From: Epiperipatus broadwayi
Taxonomy: Eukaryota; Onychophora; Udeonychophora; Euonychophora; Peripatidae
DNA length: 64,000 nucleotides
Assembly (NCBI GenBank): GCA_028023455.1
Contig: JAQFVV010006856.1
Span: 136,501 to 200,500, forward strand
Direction of reading: 5' to 3'
Shown here piece after piece: positions 11,530-23,529 of this stretch. The stretch's first letter is position 1. The number at the start of each line of letters is the position of its first letter. Below the pieces are notes generated by a model. The model searched no databases, had not been told where the DNA came from, and worked only from the letters and a program-made list of their open reading frames with translations. Both the position numbers and the translations under genes were made by a program.

Positions 11530-12790
11530 TCGTAAACTCACGAAAGTCTATTATCTTCAGTTATAGACATGCATAAAAATATTCATATGTATTATTCATT
11601 TAAGATGTAAACTTGTATCATGCAGTGTCTAATAATCATAATGCTGGCAATTAAATAAAAGATAATTATAAAAAAACTATTTTAAGACTTTCAAAGTGAT
11701 CAAAAATAGAATATATATCAAAGATAAAATATATATATATAAAATTATTACATCTGAACAATAATCGTTGCAATTATTATTTTTTGCTGGGTTTCAAATT
11801 AAATAAAATATTAAAAAATAATTTTGTAACGCAAATATATTGTATTCATTTTTTATTTCCCGAATTTTTTATGTTAAAAAGGTTTGTTATGTAAATGAGT
11901 ATAAAGAAAAAATTTGATAATGTAAACCGGTTGAAGCAGAAATGATATAAATATATCCTGTCAGTATATTAAATCTTAAAGCAAAATTAAAAAAAAGTCA
12001 ATTTCTTAAGAATGAACTCATATTACATACCTACATACAGTATTTAGAACTGTGCTTACCACTATATAACAATTCAAAAAAAGTAATGACAAATTATCGG
12101 CAACAATAATCGTTATTACTTGGACATATTATCAAGTAGCCTAGAAACCCGAGTCTATTATCTTTAGATATTGAACATATCTAAAAATCATTTACGTAAG
12201 CTTATGGTAAGACCTGTAAAGGACCCTACCTTCGCATTTCAACCGCACATGCTTTAGGTTTATTGCCTTAGTAAATATTACTTACGTTATTTATGTAAAA
12301 TATAGTAAATATTACTTACGTTATTTATGTAAAATATGAAGTTATGCATTAATGCTGACTATTAAATAAAAAATAAATATAAAAAAGTTGGTGAAGATTT
12401 TCAAAATGATCAAATTAGAATAAAAGTCAAAGATTAAAGTATACATTAAATTAATGGTCAGTTATTTTTTGCTCAATTTCAAATTAAACTAAATATTAAA
12501 AAATAATTTTTCAGTGTATATATATAATATTTACTTTTTTTTAAAATTTTAATTTCATAAATTAATAAGTTAAAAAAGTTTGTTATTTAAATGTGAATAA
12601 AAAGTTTGCTATGTAAACCGGTTAAAGCAGAAAGTGGTACAAATATATCCTGCTAGTTTGTATGTCGGTATGTTAAACTTTAAAGCAAGATAAAAAGTGG
12701 TCTTACTTTAGTTGCTACTATGAATTCCTAAAGAATGAACACATATTTATAACTATATATTAATACGCTTGACGTATATAGTGAAATTAA
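11530..12790. repeat. Diverged tandem duplication, about 690 bp period
   Basis: The first copy (about 11530-12130) and the second (about 12140-12790) share landmarks in the same order: gtctattatctt, an attaaataaaa block, tcaaattaaa, ttaaaaaataattt, then gtaaaccggtt and cagaaa (11924 and 12614), and tatatcctg. No open frame spans either copy. This is an old local duplication of noncoding DNA. Confidence 0.65.
12272..12339. repeat. Two-copy 34 bp tandem repeat
   Basis: The unit beginning taaatattacttacgttatt is repeated directly about 34 bases later, with almost no change. Confidence 0.8.
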
Positions 12791-12967
12791 ATTCTTAAAA
12801 AATTGCAATAATATTTCTTAAGGCTAAGCGCTTTCAGAGCTTTCATCTCCATACTCATAGCCTTCACTATATACATCAAAAAAAATCTTACATAGTTGTT
12901 AAAGGTGAAGAAAAATCTGAAACTATATATTAATGTAAACAGTACTCAAACAAAGTTTAAATATAAA

Positions 12968-13769
12968 ATTGCTACTTTGGTATTATTCCTGCTATGATGT
13001 TATTATGGTGACATTTGCACCTGGTTATATTTACTCAAAGTTTCTGTTTATGATATCATGTCATCCAAGAATTCTTATAGGACTAATCCATGTCTAAGAA
13101 TTAATATTTTCCTTTCCATTTTGAAAGATGTTAAATGGTTCAGTCTGTCAAAGTGACTTTTCCCCCCACCACATATATATCTCTTGCGTCATACATTTAC
13201 AGATAATACTTTATATATTGGTGTTTTTTTTTGCTAAAACATTGTATATATCTTTATTTTTTTAAAAAAATTAAAATATAAGTTCAAACTTATAGTTTGC
13301 CATTTTCAGATAAAGCTAAGACTTTATCTTATAGTTCACCACTTAAAAAAATTTTCAGTGTTCTTTTTCATATCATTGAAAATAAGATGTGTGGGTGTTT
13401 TTTTTAGGTTTGAAGTTTGGTATTACATGTGCTGGGTGTATATGATGGCACAAAGAGCTGCATTATGCTGAGGAGGAGGATGATGATTTGATGGCACAAA
13501 ATGCTATAATTGTGTATTGTAATGTGTTTTTTCTGTTTTCTGTAATGAATATACATTTTTTTTTTAGATTTGAAATTTGGTATTAAACATGGTATGATGT
13601 ATTACTCCAATGATGTTACATTTAAAATAATGCTTCCACAGGATTTGCAGATAAAATTAATTATTTGTTCTGCACACTCTTGGAGTATTATTTTAAACAT
13701 ATCACAAACTTTGAATAATACGTCATTGGAATAATATGTCATAACAGGAATAATACCAAAGTACAATAA
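12968..13769. mobile_element. Palindrome-ended repeat with nested inner hairpin
   Basis: The outer arms match as inverted complements: tactttggtattattcctg near 12972 and caggaataataccaaagta near 13745, continuing into tatgatgttatt and its complement. A second inverted pair lies inside (actccaatgatgt near 13605 and its complement near 13718), so one hairpin is nested in another. There is no coding capacity. A non-autonomous DNA transposon holding a smaller one is likely. Confidence 0.6.
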
Positions 13770-13787
13770 AATTTAGTAATATTTATT

Positions 13788-14083
13788 GTATCAAGAATAC
13801 TCTCAAAGCTTTCACATCATGCTCGTGGATAGTCTGCTGAGAAGATTAATTTTGTGCTGATTTGAATGCTATTTTATTTCTCATTCATCACATATTCATT
13901 TTGTGTAATGAATTATGCCTCTTATTTTTTATTTGCGATATTTCAAACATAAAATAAAAAGGCATAGTTCATTATAGAAAATGAATATGTAATGAACAAA
14001 AAATGGAATGGCATTTAAATCAGCCAAAGTTAATGTTCTCAGCACACTAACCATGAATATGATGGAAAAACATTGAAAGTATA
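13788..14083. mobile_element. Fold-back repeat with arms of about 125 bp
   Basis: The left arm starts caagaatactctcaaagc and the right arm ends in its worn complement near 14083. The centre is the short AT-rich stretch around 13930-13960. The arms include the complementary blocks aatgaattatgcct and aggcatagttcatt. It directly follows the palindrome-ended repeat at 12968-13769. Confidence 0.65.
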
Positions 14084-14295
14084 CTTGGGGTGATAAATCA
14101 TACTACATTTTATATTTAAATTTTGTTTTAGTATTTTTTTAATTATAACTTAACACTGTACAGGCTTACACACACCTGCACATATAATGTAATATATAAG
14201 GGACTTAAACTCTGACTTTCACATGACCCTGAACTCTCCATGCTATCTCATAATGCTGACCCACAGGATCACACACATGTAGAAAAGATAAATAA

Positions 14296-14345
14296 TCACC
14301 AATATTCGTATTTCGTGCTTAACCAGCTCTCATCAGATGACCCAG
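14296..14345 (-). ncRNA. Hammerhead core, alpha family, stem I worn
   Basis: On the minus strand the CTGATGA box (plus positions 14330-14336) and GAAA (14311-14314) are both intact. Stem II is four of five pairs (gagct with agcac). Stem I is lost: the bases before CTGATGA are no longer accaa, while the downstream ttggt partner remains. Probably inactive alone. Confidence 0.55.
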
Positions 14346-14516
14346 ATTACAATCTCTCAACACATATATACAATCAGTGCATATCAAGATAGCAAATGGA
14401 TAGTTGAAGAGTTGTGGGTTGGAGTAGTTTGATTCCTGTCCATTAAAGTATGAAGATTTGCTATCTTAATATAAAGCTGAGGACTGATTGAATATATGTG
14501 TGGAGGTAATAATCTG

Positions 14517-14562
14517 GACCAACTGATGGGTGCTAGTTGAGCACAAAATACAAATATTGGTA
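14517..14562 (+). ncRNA. Decayed hammerhead, alpha family
   Basis: Stem I (accaa with ttggt) and a perfect 5 bp stem II (gtgct with agcac) remain, but the core reads CTGATGG (14523-14529) and AAAA instead of GAAA. Both changes hit invariant bases, so it should not cleave. Confidence 0.55.
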
Positions 14563-14689
14563 ATTATTTATGTTTTCTATGTGTGTGATCAGGTGGGTCA
14601 GCAATATGAGATGGCATGGAGAGGTGAGGGTCATGTGAAAGTCTGACTTTAAGTCCCTTGTATACTAATAGTTATAATAACAGAGTGTA

Positions 14690-15375
14690 TTAACAGACCT
14701 ATGTGTTTTTGTTTTATTAGATAAACCCAAAGTAATTTTTTGGAAAAAATATTACTTATCTATTTATAACATTTTGTTTTAGAAATATGTACACATGCTC
14801 CATCACCACCGCCACACATTTATATAATATTGAGCAGTCAAGATAAAAAAGTTAATACATAAGTTTGAACAATCATACAAATATAATTAGTGAAACATCC
14901 TGCAGCATCCCTTTTGTATCCTCTTCTCATATACATCTTTATAGAGAATGAAAATAGTGTTCTATCAGTTTAGTATGTCTTTGAATAATTCTTTATATGA
15001 TTAATATACCGAAATAAAATATAATAAACTTTTTTTTAGAAAATTTGTTAGTATTCATTTTCTTTTCATGATGGTTTTAACAAAAATGTGCCCTTACAAT
15101 AATAGATTTAATATTAATACATCCAGCAATTTGAGACTGAAGATCATCCTATTATATTTTAAAAATATTAATGTAGTGATTGGATTTAACAAAATACTTT
15201 CCCGTCAGCAACAGAGCTGGAAAAAACTGATGGATGAAAAATCAAGCAGTCAAGCAATAACCAATATGGCTAGCAGATTAGAACAGTTCAGCCAATGAAA
15301 GAAATAAACTAATGACAATAAACACACAATCAATTTTTATATAGAGGTCGGATTTATCATATATATATATATATG
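14690..15375. other. AT-rich DNA without a recognisable gene
   Basis: A 76-codon open frame at 15068-15298 has no recognisable domain, no splice context and no support beyond its length. Nothing else was seen. Confidence 0.45.
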
Positions 15376-15956
15376 TAGTAATATTATAATTCGATGTCTG
15401 TATTTCTTCAAGTCATTACACATAATCTTATAATTGAATATTTTTTAATACAGTAATCAGATATATGTAAAGTATAACTTTAAAAATTTTATCCACTTAG
15501 GAGCGCTTCCGTAGTCTTTGAAAGACTTACCTTCCCACAATTCTGTGAACTTAATGTTTGCTGCCTGCCTATTGATTAAGTCTTGTTTGTATTTTTATAT
15601 TAGCATAGCTTTCTTTACTTTCCTTTTGTTATTTTTTTTAATTTGCAATATTTTTATGTTATTATAATTGAAGTTAAAACTATAAATACCGACTTATTAT
15701 TGTTGTAAAAAACGGATGTTGAAACATTATTAATTACTTTGCAATTTTGTTTCATTTTGTGATATTAAAGAGTTCAGATACAAACAAGATTTAATCAACA
15801 GGCAGGCAAATAAATGTTAAGATCTGTGGGAAGGTTAGCTTTTCAAAGTGTTAATTGACAAAGATTACGAAAGCGCTCTAAGTGAATAAAATTTTTAAAG
15901 TTATATTTTATGTATATTTGATTACTGTATTTATAAATATTCAATTATAAGATTAC
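15376..15956. mobile_element. Fold-back repeat, family delta, copy 2
   Basis: The arms run from 15423 (aatcttataattgaata) and end at 15956 with the complement. Inner landmarks are ttatccacttaggagcgctt and cccacaattctgtgaactta. The central unpaired stretch of about 200 bases is longer than in copy 1. The leading piece gatgtctgtatttcttcaa (15376-15422) recurs before copy 4 at 51548, so it belongs to the family. Confidence 0.7.
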
Positions 15957-16545
15957 ATATATATATATGTTTACAACAAAAAAATATGAATATATTACGA
16001 AAATAATTCATAAGTTAGATTTTCAAAGAATCTTTTAAAAGAACTTATATAGTAATAAATTTGATACATCCATACCAATCTTTTAATTGGCTAAATAAAG
16101 TTGCTTTGATATAACAAAAGGGGGTTGTTATTTATAAGTTCATATAAATAATTTTTTGGGAATCTTGTTACATAAATGGCTCATATTTTTCAGAGTTACA
16201 TATTTAACAAACCATAAAATTATTTACACGTTCATTAAAATCTTTAGAATATATATATAATCCAAGTCCATCTTGTATAATTAACAGTAATACTATGCCA
16301 ATGTTTTGGTTGAATCATATTTTACCATTACTGGGTGAGAAATATTTTAAAAACATTGTAGAATCACTACAAGCAATGTAGGGAACATTTAATTTACTGC
16401 CAACAAAATTAAAAAATGTAAAAGGGGTGTAAAATTATTTATATACAATAGCTGTTTTTTTATAATTGGTATATAATATAATAGCTGCTTTTTATGATGC
16501 TTTAATACATTTTACAAATAAAAGAAAACTTAAGGATAACACATT
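15957..16545. other. AT-rich DNA without a recognisable gene
   Basis: No coding frame, structured RNA or clear repeat was seen. Confidence 0.45.
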
Positions 16546-16549
16546 TGTT

Positions 16550-16760
16550 TATAAACATTCTCTCATGAATCTTAATGCTCTTTCTGTTTTTTCCTTTGTA
16601 GTAAGAATCATATCTGAATAAGATTTTGGTGTTGAAAAATCTATATTGTGACCAGTATCCATAGCATGAAGAAAGAATACTGATAATAGTATTTCTTTAG
16701 CCTGGTAGTAGCTTAGCTTTTCAAATATTGGTATGATGATTATTCATATCACCGAAGAAG
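16550..16760 (-). pseudogene. Penelope-like element GIY-YIG endonuclease fragment
   Basis: On the minus strand a short frame reads FLHAMDTGHNIDFSTPK, then KEKTERALRFMREC and a stop near 16555. The pattern H-x3-TGH-x-I-DF followed by a basic Glu-containing helix is the C-terminal half of the GIY-YIG nuclease in Penelope-like retroelements. Upstream text (KEILLSVFF) runs on to about 16740 and then decays. The family differs from the Penelope pair at 60.4-62.7 kb. It is a remnant with no reverse transcriptase left. Confidence 0.6.
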
Positions 16761-16889
16761 ACTCCAGAAACTTTGTGGGATTTCAAAACCTTGAGCTTCA
16801 AGAGGTATTGACTTCTTTGACTTGAATAAAATCTTAACTAATTTTTGATTAGTAGTATCCATGGATCTTGTGTTAAAATATTTCATAAT

Positions 16890-17305
16890 AGCATGAGTCA
16901 AGAGGTATTGTTTTGAGTTTGCTCATTTGAGATTCAGTCTTTATATGTATTCACAGAGAGCATTACTAAAATATCTTAACATTTGGAAAAGTGATTTATT
17001 TCCTATTTAATTTTTAGATAGCATTAATAGATTACAATATTTTCTTCTATATTTACATTGGAAGTCGGCAATGTTTAAAATGGCTAGTGTTACAGTCTTT
17101 CTTTGTATACATAATTAAACATATTTGTTTACTAGCAATTGAAGGTCCTTTGTGGTTTAATTTCATGTTCTTTGTTTCAATAGGTCTGAATTTCAATATA
17201 TAACATCGTTCACAGCATAATACTCAAGAGAATATTCTTTTGAGTTTAGCTGTTTGAGGTTTAGACTTTATATTAATTCACAGAAGGTGTTACTGAAATA
17301 TCTCA
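16890..17305. repeat. Diverged direct repeat
   Basis: A unit of about 95 bases with caagaggtatt/caagagaatatt, ttttgagttt and ttcacaga occurs near 16893-16985 and again near 17222-17305. The spacing of about 325 bases suggests an old duplication in decayed Penelope-type or LINE sequence. Confidence 0.45.
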
Positions 17306-17879
17306 ATTGGAGTATTATCAAAAAGAAATTAAGAATGGATGGGATATAAGAAGTAAACAAAGGGTAGCTGATTCAGTTATAAATGTAGATGTGGAGAGGA
17401 AATAGGTCTGTAGAATAATAAACAAACTAATTAAAAATATAATAGAGGAGAAAAAGTAAAAAAAAATTATAAAAGGGTAGTAAGAAAAGAAGAAATTGCT
17501 AAAGTTTGGACATTTGAATATGTAAGATGGTATGAGACTAGATAATGGTTGATATTAAACAAAGCAGTTTAAAAAAGAAGTTTAAGGTATTAGCAGTAGT
17601 GTAAACACATCTAAGAAAAGAAGGACCTACACTAAAAGATTTGATATGGCAGAGTATAAATAGAACAGAAAAAAGGGTAGTGTTATAGGACTTATGTCAA
17701 AAAAATATTTAAATACTGTAAAGTGTCAAGAACATTTGTGGTTTGAGATAAGATTAGGAAAACAAGAATAGATGGTAGTTATAGTGTATATGGCTGCTGG
17801 AGATAGTCAAATTATAATGGAGTGGAACAGTAGCATATATGAATGCCTAGTTAAGAATATACACAGTTATATTTAAAAA

Positions 17880-18190
17880 AGGAGAAGAAAATAATGACTA
17901 TAGGGGATATGAATGGGCATATTAAAGAAATTGATGTGGATAACAAGAATGAACAGCTTTTGAAAATCTTTTGTCAGAGAATAAATTTGAGTATTGAAAA
18001 TTTATCAAATATTTATGAGAGGCAATATATATATATATAAACTACAAATAATATATTTTACACAATAAATTATGTATTATTAAAGAAAGAGGGAATGAAT
18101 AAAGTATGGATAATTAAAGTGTTTGATAATGAAGAGAGAGTATGTAATAGTGATTATAATTTCTTTATAATAAAAATGATTAGTAATGTG
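17880..18190 (+). pseudogene. APE-type endonuclease remnant of the decayed LINE
   Basis: MTIGDMNGHI, then NLSNIYERQYIYI and DYNFFIIKM can be read with stops between them. They correspond to the GDFN-H block, a worn TW block and the SDH block of LINE endonucleases, where the His of SDH is replaced. No function is expected. Confidence 0.6.
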
Positions 18191-18789
18191 ATGGAAAATA
18201 ATAATAAAAGCAGAAAAGACAGTGAAAGATGTGGATGGAGAATAGAATAAATTAGAAGAATATAAAATAAAAGTAGAAGAAATCATGAAAGAGTTTGTTG
18301 GGGATGAATATAAGAACTCATGTGGGGAAGTAAAAAAAGTAGCAAATAGAATTTTAGATGAGAATATTTAGAAGAATAAAAGTAATAGAAAAGTTAGAAT
18401 TAATAAAGATGTAAAAGTGAAAAAAATAAATAAATGTGCTATTAAAAGCAAAGAAAATGAAAAAGATGTTAATATTAAATGGAAAAAATTTTTTTTTTAA
18501 AAAAAACTTGATTAAAATAGATAATTATGTAGAATAAAACTGAACAGTAAATTATGGGATGATATTAATAAAAGCAGAAGAGATAGGAATAAAAAAATTT
18601 GGAAATATATTAAAAGAAGAATATAGCAGAGATAGTATCATTAAATGATGAGGAAAAAAAGTATAGCTCTAGAGAAGAATTAGAGACAATTTTAAATAAG
18701 TATGTAATGAATATAGAAAATATATTAAATGTAAAGGACAGAGTGATAAAAATATAAAAGCACATAGTAATGGAAATGTTAGTTTTACA

Positions 18790-19680
18790 AAAAATGAATT
18801 AAAATGAGACAGTTAAATAGTTGAAAATTGGAAAGGCAAGAAGTTTAAATGGATGAGCAGCAGAGATGTTGATGAATTTGGGAAATAGGGCAAAAATAAA
18901 TCTATTATCATGGGTTAATAAGATGGCATAGAAGACAGAATTTCCTGATAACTAGAATAATACAAGAGTAAGGCTGATGTTTAAAGGAAAGGGTAACAAC
19001 CATAGAGTGATAAACATATATAGGTCAATAGCAGTAATGTTACTTATGTAAAGTTTTTGCATATATGGTGGCTGGAAAGGTGGCACAATGGATGGAAGAA
19101 AATAATATAGTGGAAGAAAGGCAAGGAAGTTTAGAAATGGATAGACATATAGGAAATAGTTTATTTGTAGTCACACAACTTATAGATATGAGTAAGAATA
19201 CAGATAGGCAGTTATATATAGTCTTTATAGATATAGAGAAGACACATGACAGAGTAAATAGAAATATATCATGGGTAAGTTTAATAAATTTGGGAATGAA
19301 TGGAGCTTTAGTAGATCTTACTATGAGGTTGTATGAAAATAATTATTATACATATCAATTAGATAATATATAATCAGTTAAGAGTTAAAAATGGGATGGG
19401 ACTAAGGCAAGGATACCATATGACACCTATTTTGTTTTTGTTATATTTGAGAGAAATGGAGAAAGCAATAGAAAAACTAGGAAGAGGAATAGAGACACCA
19501 TTAATAGATGGCAAGAGAGTGTAAACATTATCAGGTCTTTTATTTGCTGATAATATCTTATTGTTCACAGAAAGTAGGGAAGATATGAATGTTATTCTGA
19601 AGACATGTGCAAGGATGGGTAAAGAGATGGGGATTAAATTTAGTAAAGAAAATGAAAAGTAATGATGATAAATGCTAGGG
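18790..19680 (+). pseudogene. Reverse transcriptase remnant of the decayed LINE
   Basis: Blocks appear in the expected order: a KxGKA-x2-LNG block near 18830, FPDN-x-NNTRVRLMFKG near 18940, YRSIAVM near 19020, then an open stretch at 19065-19373 with VFIDIEKTHDRVNR (the first catalytic Asp block), G-x-RQG-like text near 19395, and LLFADNILLF near 19550. The catalytic FADD reads FADN. Frameshifts and stops lie at about 18820, 19050, 19373 and 19525. Confidence 0.75.
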
Positions 19681-20850
19681 AAAGGGAAAAGAAATAATTT
19701 TTATTGAGGGATATAAGAGTTAAATGTGATATATAGTTATAACTATTTGGGAATCATCTTCAGTAATCAGAGAAATGGCTTGGATAAAAGGGGGAAAAAG
19801 ATAAATGAAGCAAAGGAAAGAAAGAGACTGATAAAGAAATTAACAGTGTTTTCATATAATAAATATGTATCCAGAATTATATGGGAGTGGCAATAACAGG
19901 GTTAGCCTATGGTAACAATGCATTATGTGTTAGTAAAGGGTTGTTAGATTATTTAGAAAAAGTACAAAGAGAAGTAGGAAAACATGCATTCAATGTAAAT
20001 GTGTGCATGGTAAAGAAGATAATTCAAGAAGAAATGTGAGGGTCAAATCTTTTACATGTGAGATGCAAAAAGCAGAATGAAAATGTTCAGTAGATTGCAA
20101 ATTTATGGATAGTAAGAGAATAGCCAAAATAGTATTTTCTTGGGTTACAAATAAAGGACAGGCAACAAGATAGGTGAGAAGATAGTATTGCATGCAGAAG
20201 ATTTGGATACAGACTTTATGTCAGTATACTCATACAAAAGGTAGGATGATTGTTTTAGGAGGATTGTTGAGTGTTATAATAGCAAAGAATGGGATAGAAG
20301 AATAGATGAATTAATATAAAATAGGGAGTTAAAGAAATAGAGAACTAGTATGAAGAGTAAAAAGAATTTTAATATATACAGAAATAAACAGAATATTGGG
20401 TGTGAGTTAATTTATGATAATAGCAAGGAAAGTAGTTTACTGTTTAAGGCTCGAATAGAATCATTAGCAATAAGAAAATATACACATAAATGGAGAAATG
20501 TGGGTGATTTAATCTGAAAATTGTGTAAAAAAGGTATGGAAAATTGAATGTAATTGCTTACAATCAGAAAGAATACAAATAATGAAGTTGTGGGAGAATA
20601 AATATAAATAAAAGTGATTATACACAAAGTAGGTTTTTGGTTTTTATACTGGATTTGGAAAAAATATAGAGAACCTAGATATAAAGGTCATAGAGTGAAC
20701 AAAGATGATCGTGTGGAAATGGGATGGATTAGGATAGAGAAAAATGTGGAAAAAGGAATGTAAGGTGGCTAACATGTTTCTCTTGGCTTAGTGGTTGAGA
20801 GATTCCTGACTTTGTTGAAGTAGAAGCCATGACACATCGTACCGCTTTGG

Positions 20851-21555
20851 AAGGGTGATTTAATATATGTGTATACACACACACACAAGAAGCATAATCA
20901 CTAACAACTATTGTTTTTAATTCTTTTGCTTTTTTATTATCATTGTTTTAAATCTGAACTGGGCTTTAATTTATAATTTTTTTAATTATAACTATTATCT
21001 ATGAAGTCATTTGTAACTCATTTTTTCTCAATACAAGATTTAGATGCAAAGTTAATTGCTCTCATAAATAAAATTTTTGTTACAAAATAATCTGAGTGTT
21101 AATAATTATATATAGATGAACTCAAATTTCTTCTATATATCTTTATAATTTTAACCCACTCAAGCATACATAGATCTCGTGAACAATTATGACCATGCCA
21201 TTAAAGATAATGAGTGCTTATATGTAGACTTTGAAACTATGCAACCTGATTAAAATTAAATGTGAGGATGAATTTTGGTAACCATGGATCAAGAATATCA
21301 CTAAGTTGGACTTCTGCTGCTGAATTTCACACTTGTCTAAACACAATCACAATCAACCTGGTAAATTAAAGCTAAGAAAAGTTGTAAAGTTAAACTTGCA
21401 AATCAAACAAATCAATAAATCTTTGTATAGAAATATCGGTCTCCAAGCAGTATAATAAATATTTTAACATCACTGTGTTATAATAGAGGAACTATATTTC
21501 ACTTTCATATAATATTCAAAGTAACAAACCCATGTATAACTTATTTAATTGAAAT
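20851..21555. other. AT-rich DNA without a recognisable gene
   Basis: Apart from a short AC run near 20876-20886, no feature was seen. Confidence 0.45.
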
Positions 21556-21680
21556 AATTGGGCATTCTATCATAAGATTTTCAATGATATGGATGGCTGA
21601 AGAGTTGGAAGTTGAAGTAGATTAAAGTCTGTCCATTAAAGTATAAAGATTTGCTATCTTAATATAAACTGAACACTGAT

Positions 21681-21681
<1 letters not shown>

Positions 21682-21724
<43 letters not shown>
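21682..21724. repeat. (TA)n(TG)n microsatellite
   Basis: A perfect TA run passes into a TG run inside alpha copy 3, upstream of the ribozyme core. Confidence 0.9.
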
Positions 21725-21737
21725 GGAGATGATAATC

Positions 21738-21786
21738 TGAACCAACTGATGTGTGCTGGTTCAGCACAAAACACATATATTGGTGA
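21738..21786 (+). ncRNA. Decayed hammerhead, alpha family
   Basis: Stem I is perfect (accaa 21741-21745 with ttggt 21780-21784) and stem II is perfect (gtgct with agcac, loop ggttc). The core reads CTGATGT (21746-21752) and AAAA, so A9 and G12 are lost. The structure is kept but catalysis is not expected. Confidence 0.6.
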
Positions 21787-21866
21787 TTATTTATATTTTC
21801 TACATATGTGTAGTTATGTGTATCAGTAGTAAGAGATAGTGTAGATAGTTGGTTGCTTGAAAGTCT

Positions 21867-21879
21867 GAGTTCAAATCCC
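21867..21879 (+). promoter_or_regulatory. tRNA-like B-box
   Basis: gagttcaaatccc matches the Pol III B-box pattern GGTTCRANTCC with the usual leading G-to-A drift. It lies near the 3' end of the alpha unit. Confidence 0.55.
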
Positions 21880-21890
21880 TATATTTAAAT

Positions 21891-22488
21891 GAAATAAGTA
21901 AATCATTATGATGAAATATCATATTTTTGGTAATTGCAGCATGTTAAAGTATGGGCTGCAATTTTTATTTCATAAATGATTAATAAATCATCTAGAATTT
22001 TTAAACATTAATTACAAAATCAAAGATTTGTAGGTAGCTTCCAAAATATTGAAACACACTTCAAATCATCCTTTGTATTATCCAGAATAGCACAGTTGCC
22101 AACATAATATAAATTTAAAAGCCAAAAAACACAAGTTTTTGTTTTTAATTAATTCAAGTCTAGAAACTTCACTAATAAGCCTACATCATATCTTAATGAT
22201 TACTTTATGAAATTGCCTTTACATTGTTTCAAAGACCAGTATCATAAAAAAGAAAACAAAGTTGGAGTTTAAAAAAGAAAACAAAGTTGGAGTTATGTAA
22301 TTTTCTTTTCAAAATCAGTTTCTCCAGATATCTCAGATTTTTCCATCATCAGTAATAACATTTTCTTAAAAAGTTGAAAAATTGAATACTTTCCATAGTT
22401 AATTGACTATTTTTAAACATAATTATACTTTTTTTAACTAACAGAGTTAAAATAAAATTATTAAAAGTAATAAACAAGTAAGACCTTT
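21891..22488. other. AT-rich DNA; small tandem repeat only
   Basis: A 24 base unit, aaaagaaaacaaagttggag plus a few bases, is repeated at about 22250-22293. Nothing else was recognised. Confidence 0.45.
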
Positions 22489-22611
22489 CTTCTTTAATAA
22501 GAGTACTAAACTCCTTACAGTAGTGCCACCAAGTGCAAGCCTTCATAATAATTTAATGCAGGAAGGTTTGTGCCTAAAATCTCTGTCTAGTGCTTACTTA
22601 TCCAACATCCC

Positions 22612-22660
22612 CAAGGTAGTTTCTAGATTGTGGCTTTCATTAGTGAGGATCTGTGGATTT
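22612..22660 (-). ncRNA. Worn gamma hammerhead
   Basis: On the minus strand the core reads CTAATGA (G5 changed to A), then an AAGC stem II strand with a damaged partner, then GAAAC. It should be inactive. It is the first of three direct copies about 441 bases apart. Confidence 0.5.
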
Positions 22661-23049
22661 AAAAGCACTGCATCTAGATTTTAGGATTTAGTGCAACTCT
22701 CCAACAGCCACCTTTTACCCATTTGATTAACTATAAAGCTAGGATCCAAGGTTGAGAATGCCATAATGTTTCCAACCCAAGTTCATTTGCTTGTGTAGTA
22801 GATCTGAAATCAGTTCAGTATCTATACATTTTTTTTTTTAATTTTTAAAAACCACAGTCACCATTACCATATGGGAAGAATAGGTATAAAAGTCATCAAA
22901 ACATCATATGATCACCATTTTATATGCTTCCATATACTGTTAATATGAATACCAAATTCTCAATACAGTAGGATCACCAAGATGCAAGCCTTCATCATGA
23001 ATGGATGCAGAAAGGTTTGATCCCTATCTAGTCCCTACTCACCCAATAT

Positions 23050-23100
23050 CCCCAGATTACTTTCTAGCTTGTGGCTTTCAACAATAAGAAACCTTGGACT
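23050..23100 (-). ncRNA. Worn gamma hammerhead
   Basis: The minus-strand stem II is intact (aagc with gctt-type pairing around cacaa) and is followed by GAAAG, but the CTGATGA box reads TTGTTGA. Inactive. Confidence 0.45.
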
Positions 23101-23529
23101 TGAAAGCACTACACATAGATCTTAGAATCTAATGCAACCTACCAGAAGCCATCTTTACCTATTTCATTAACTATAAATCTAGGAATTAAAAACAAAAACA
23201 TCATAATGGTTTCAACCCAAGCTCATTTCCTTGTATAGTCATATAGATCTGAACTCAATTCAGCGTACATACATTTGGCTTTCTTCAGGTTTTTCAAAAC
23301 TCACATTCACCATTATCCTATGGGCAGGATATATATAGAACTATCAAAAGATTACATGATCATTTAATATGATTACAATGCTGTTAATAAGTGTACCAAA
23401 TTCTCCATACAGTAGTGCCACCAAGTGCAGGAATTCATAATCAATGGATGCAGTACATAAAATCTCCATCTGATACCTACTCATTCCAACATCCCCAGAT
23501 TATTTTTTAGCATGGGCTTTCAAATCCAA

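Larger units (their letters stand above)
14160..14680. mobile_element. Alpha SINE-like unit as an inverted pair, copy 2
   Basis: An almost complete palindrome: the left arm (about 14185-14398) is the reverse complement of the right arm (about 14453-14670), with a loop of about 55 bases. Each arm carries a hammerhead core and a tRNA-like end, so two alpha units face away from each other. The right arm ends with gaaagtctgactttaagtcc, a worn B-box. Such a structure would transcribe into a long hairpin. Confidence 0.7.
17330..20850 (+). mobile_element. Heavily decayed non-LTR retrotransposon (LINE)
   Basis: About 3.5 kb of A/G-rich plus-strand sequence carries remnants of an endonuclease (about 17880-18190), then a reverse transcriptase (about 18790-19680), then a C-terminal part. 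All are broken by many stops and frameshifts. The motif order endonuclease then RT is that of a LINE. The protein differs clearly from the RTE element at 6700, so this is a separate and older lineage. The ends could not be fixed: no target duplication was recognised. Confidence 0.75.
21560..21890 (+). mobile_element. SINE-like repeat alpha, copy 3
   Basis: Landmarks are attttcaatgatatggatg, gtccattaaagtataaa, a TA/TG run (21682-21724), a hammerhead core, gtgattattta, and a tRNA-like tail with a very good B-box, gagttcaaatccc (21867-21879). The B-box in the right place relative to the ribozyme is the best evidence that alpha units are tRNA-derived. Confidence 0.7.
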
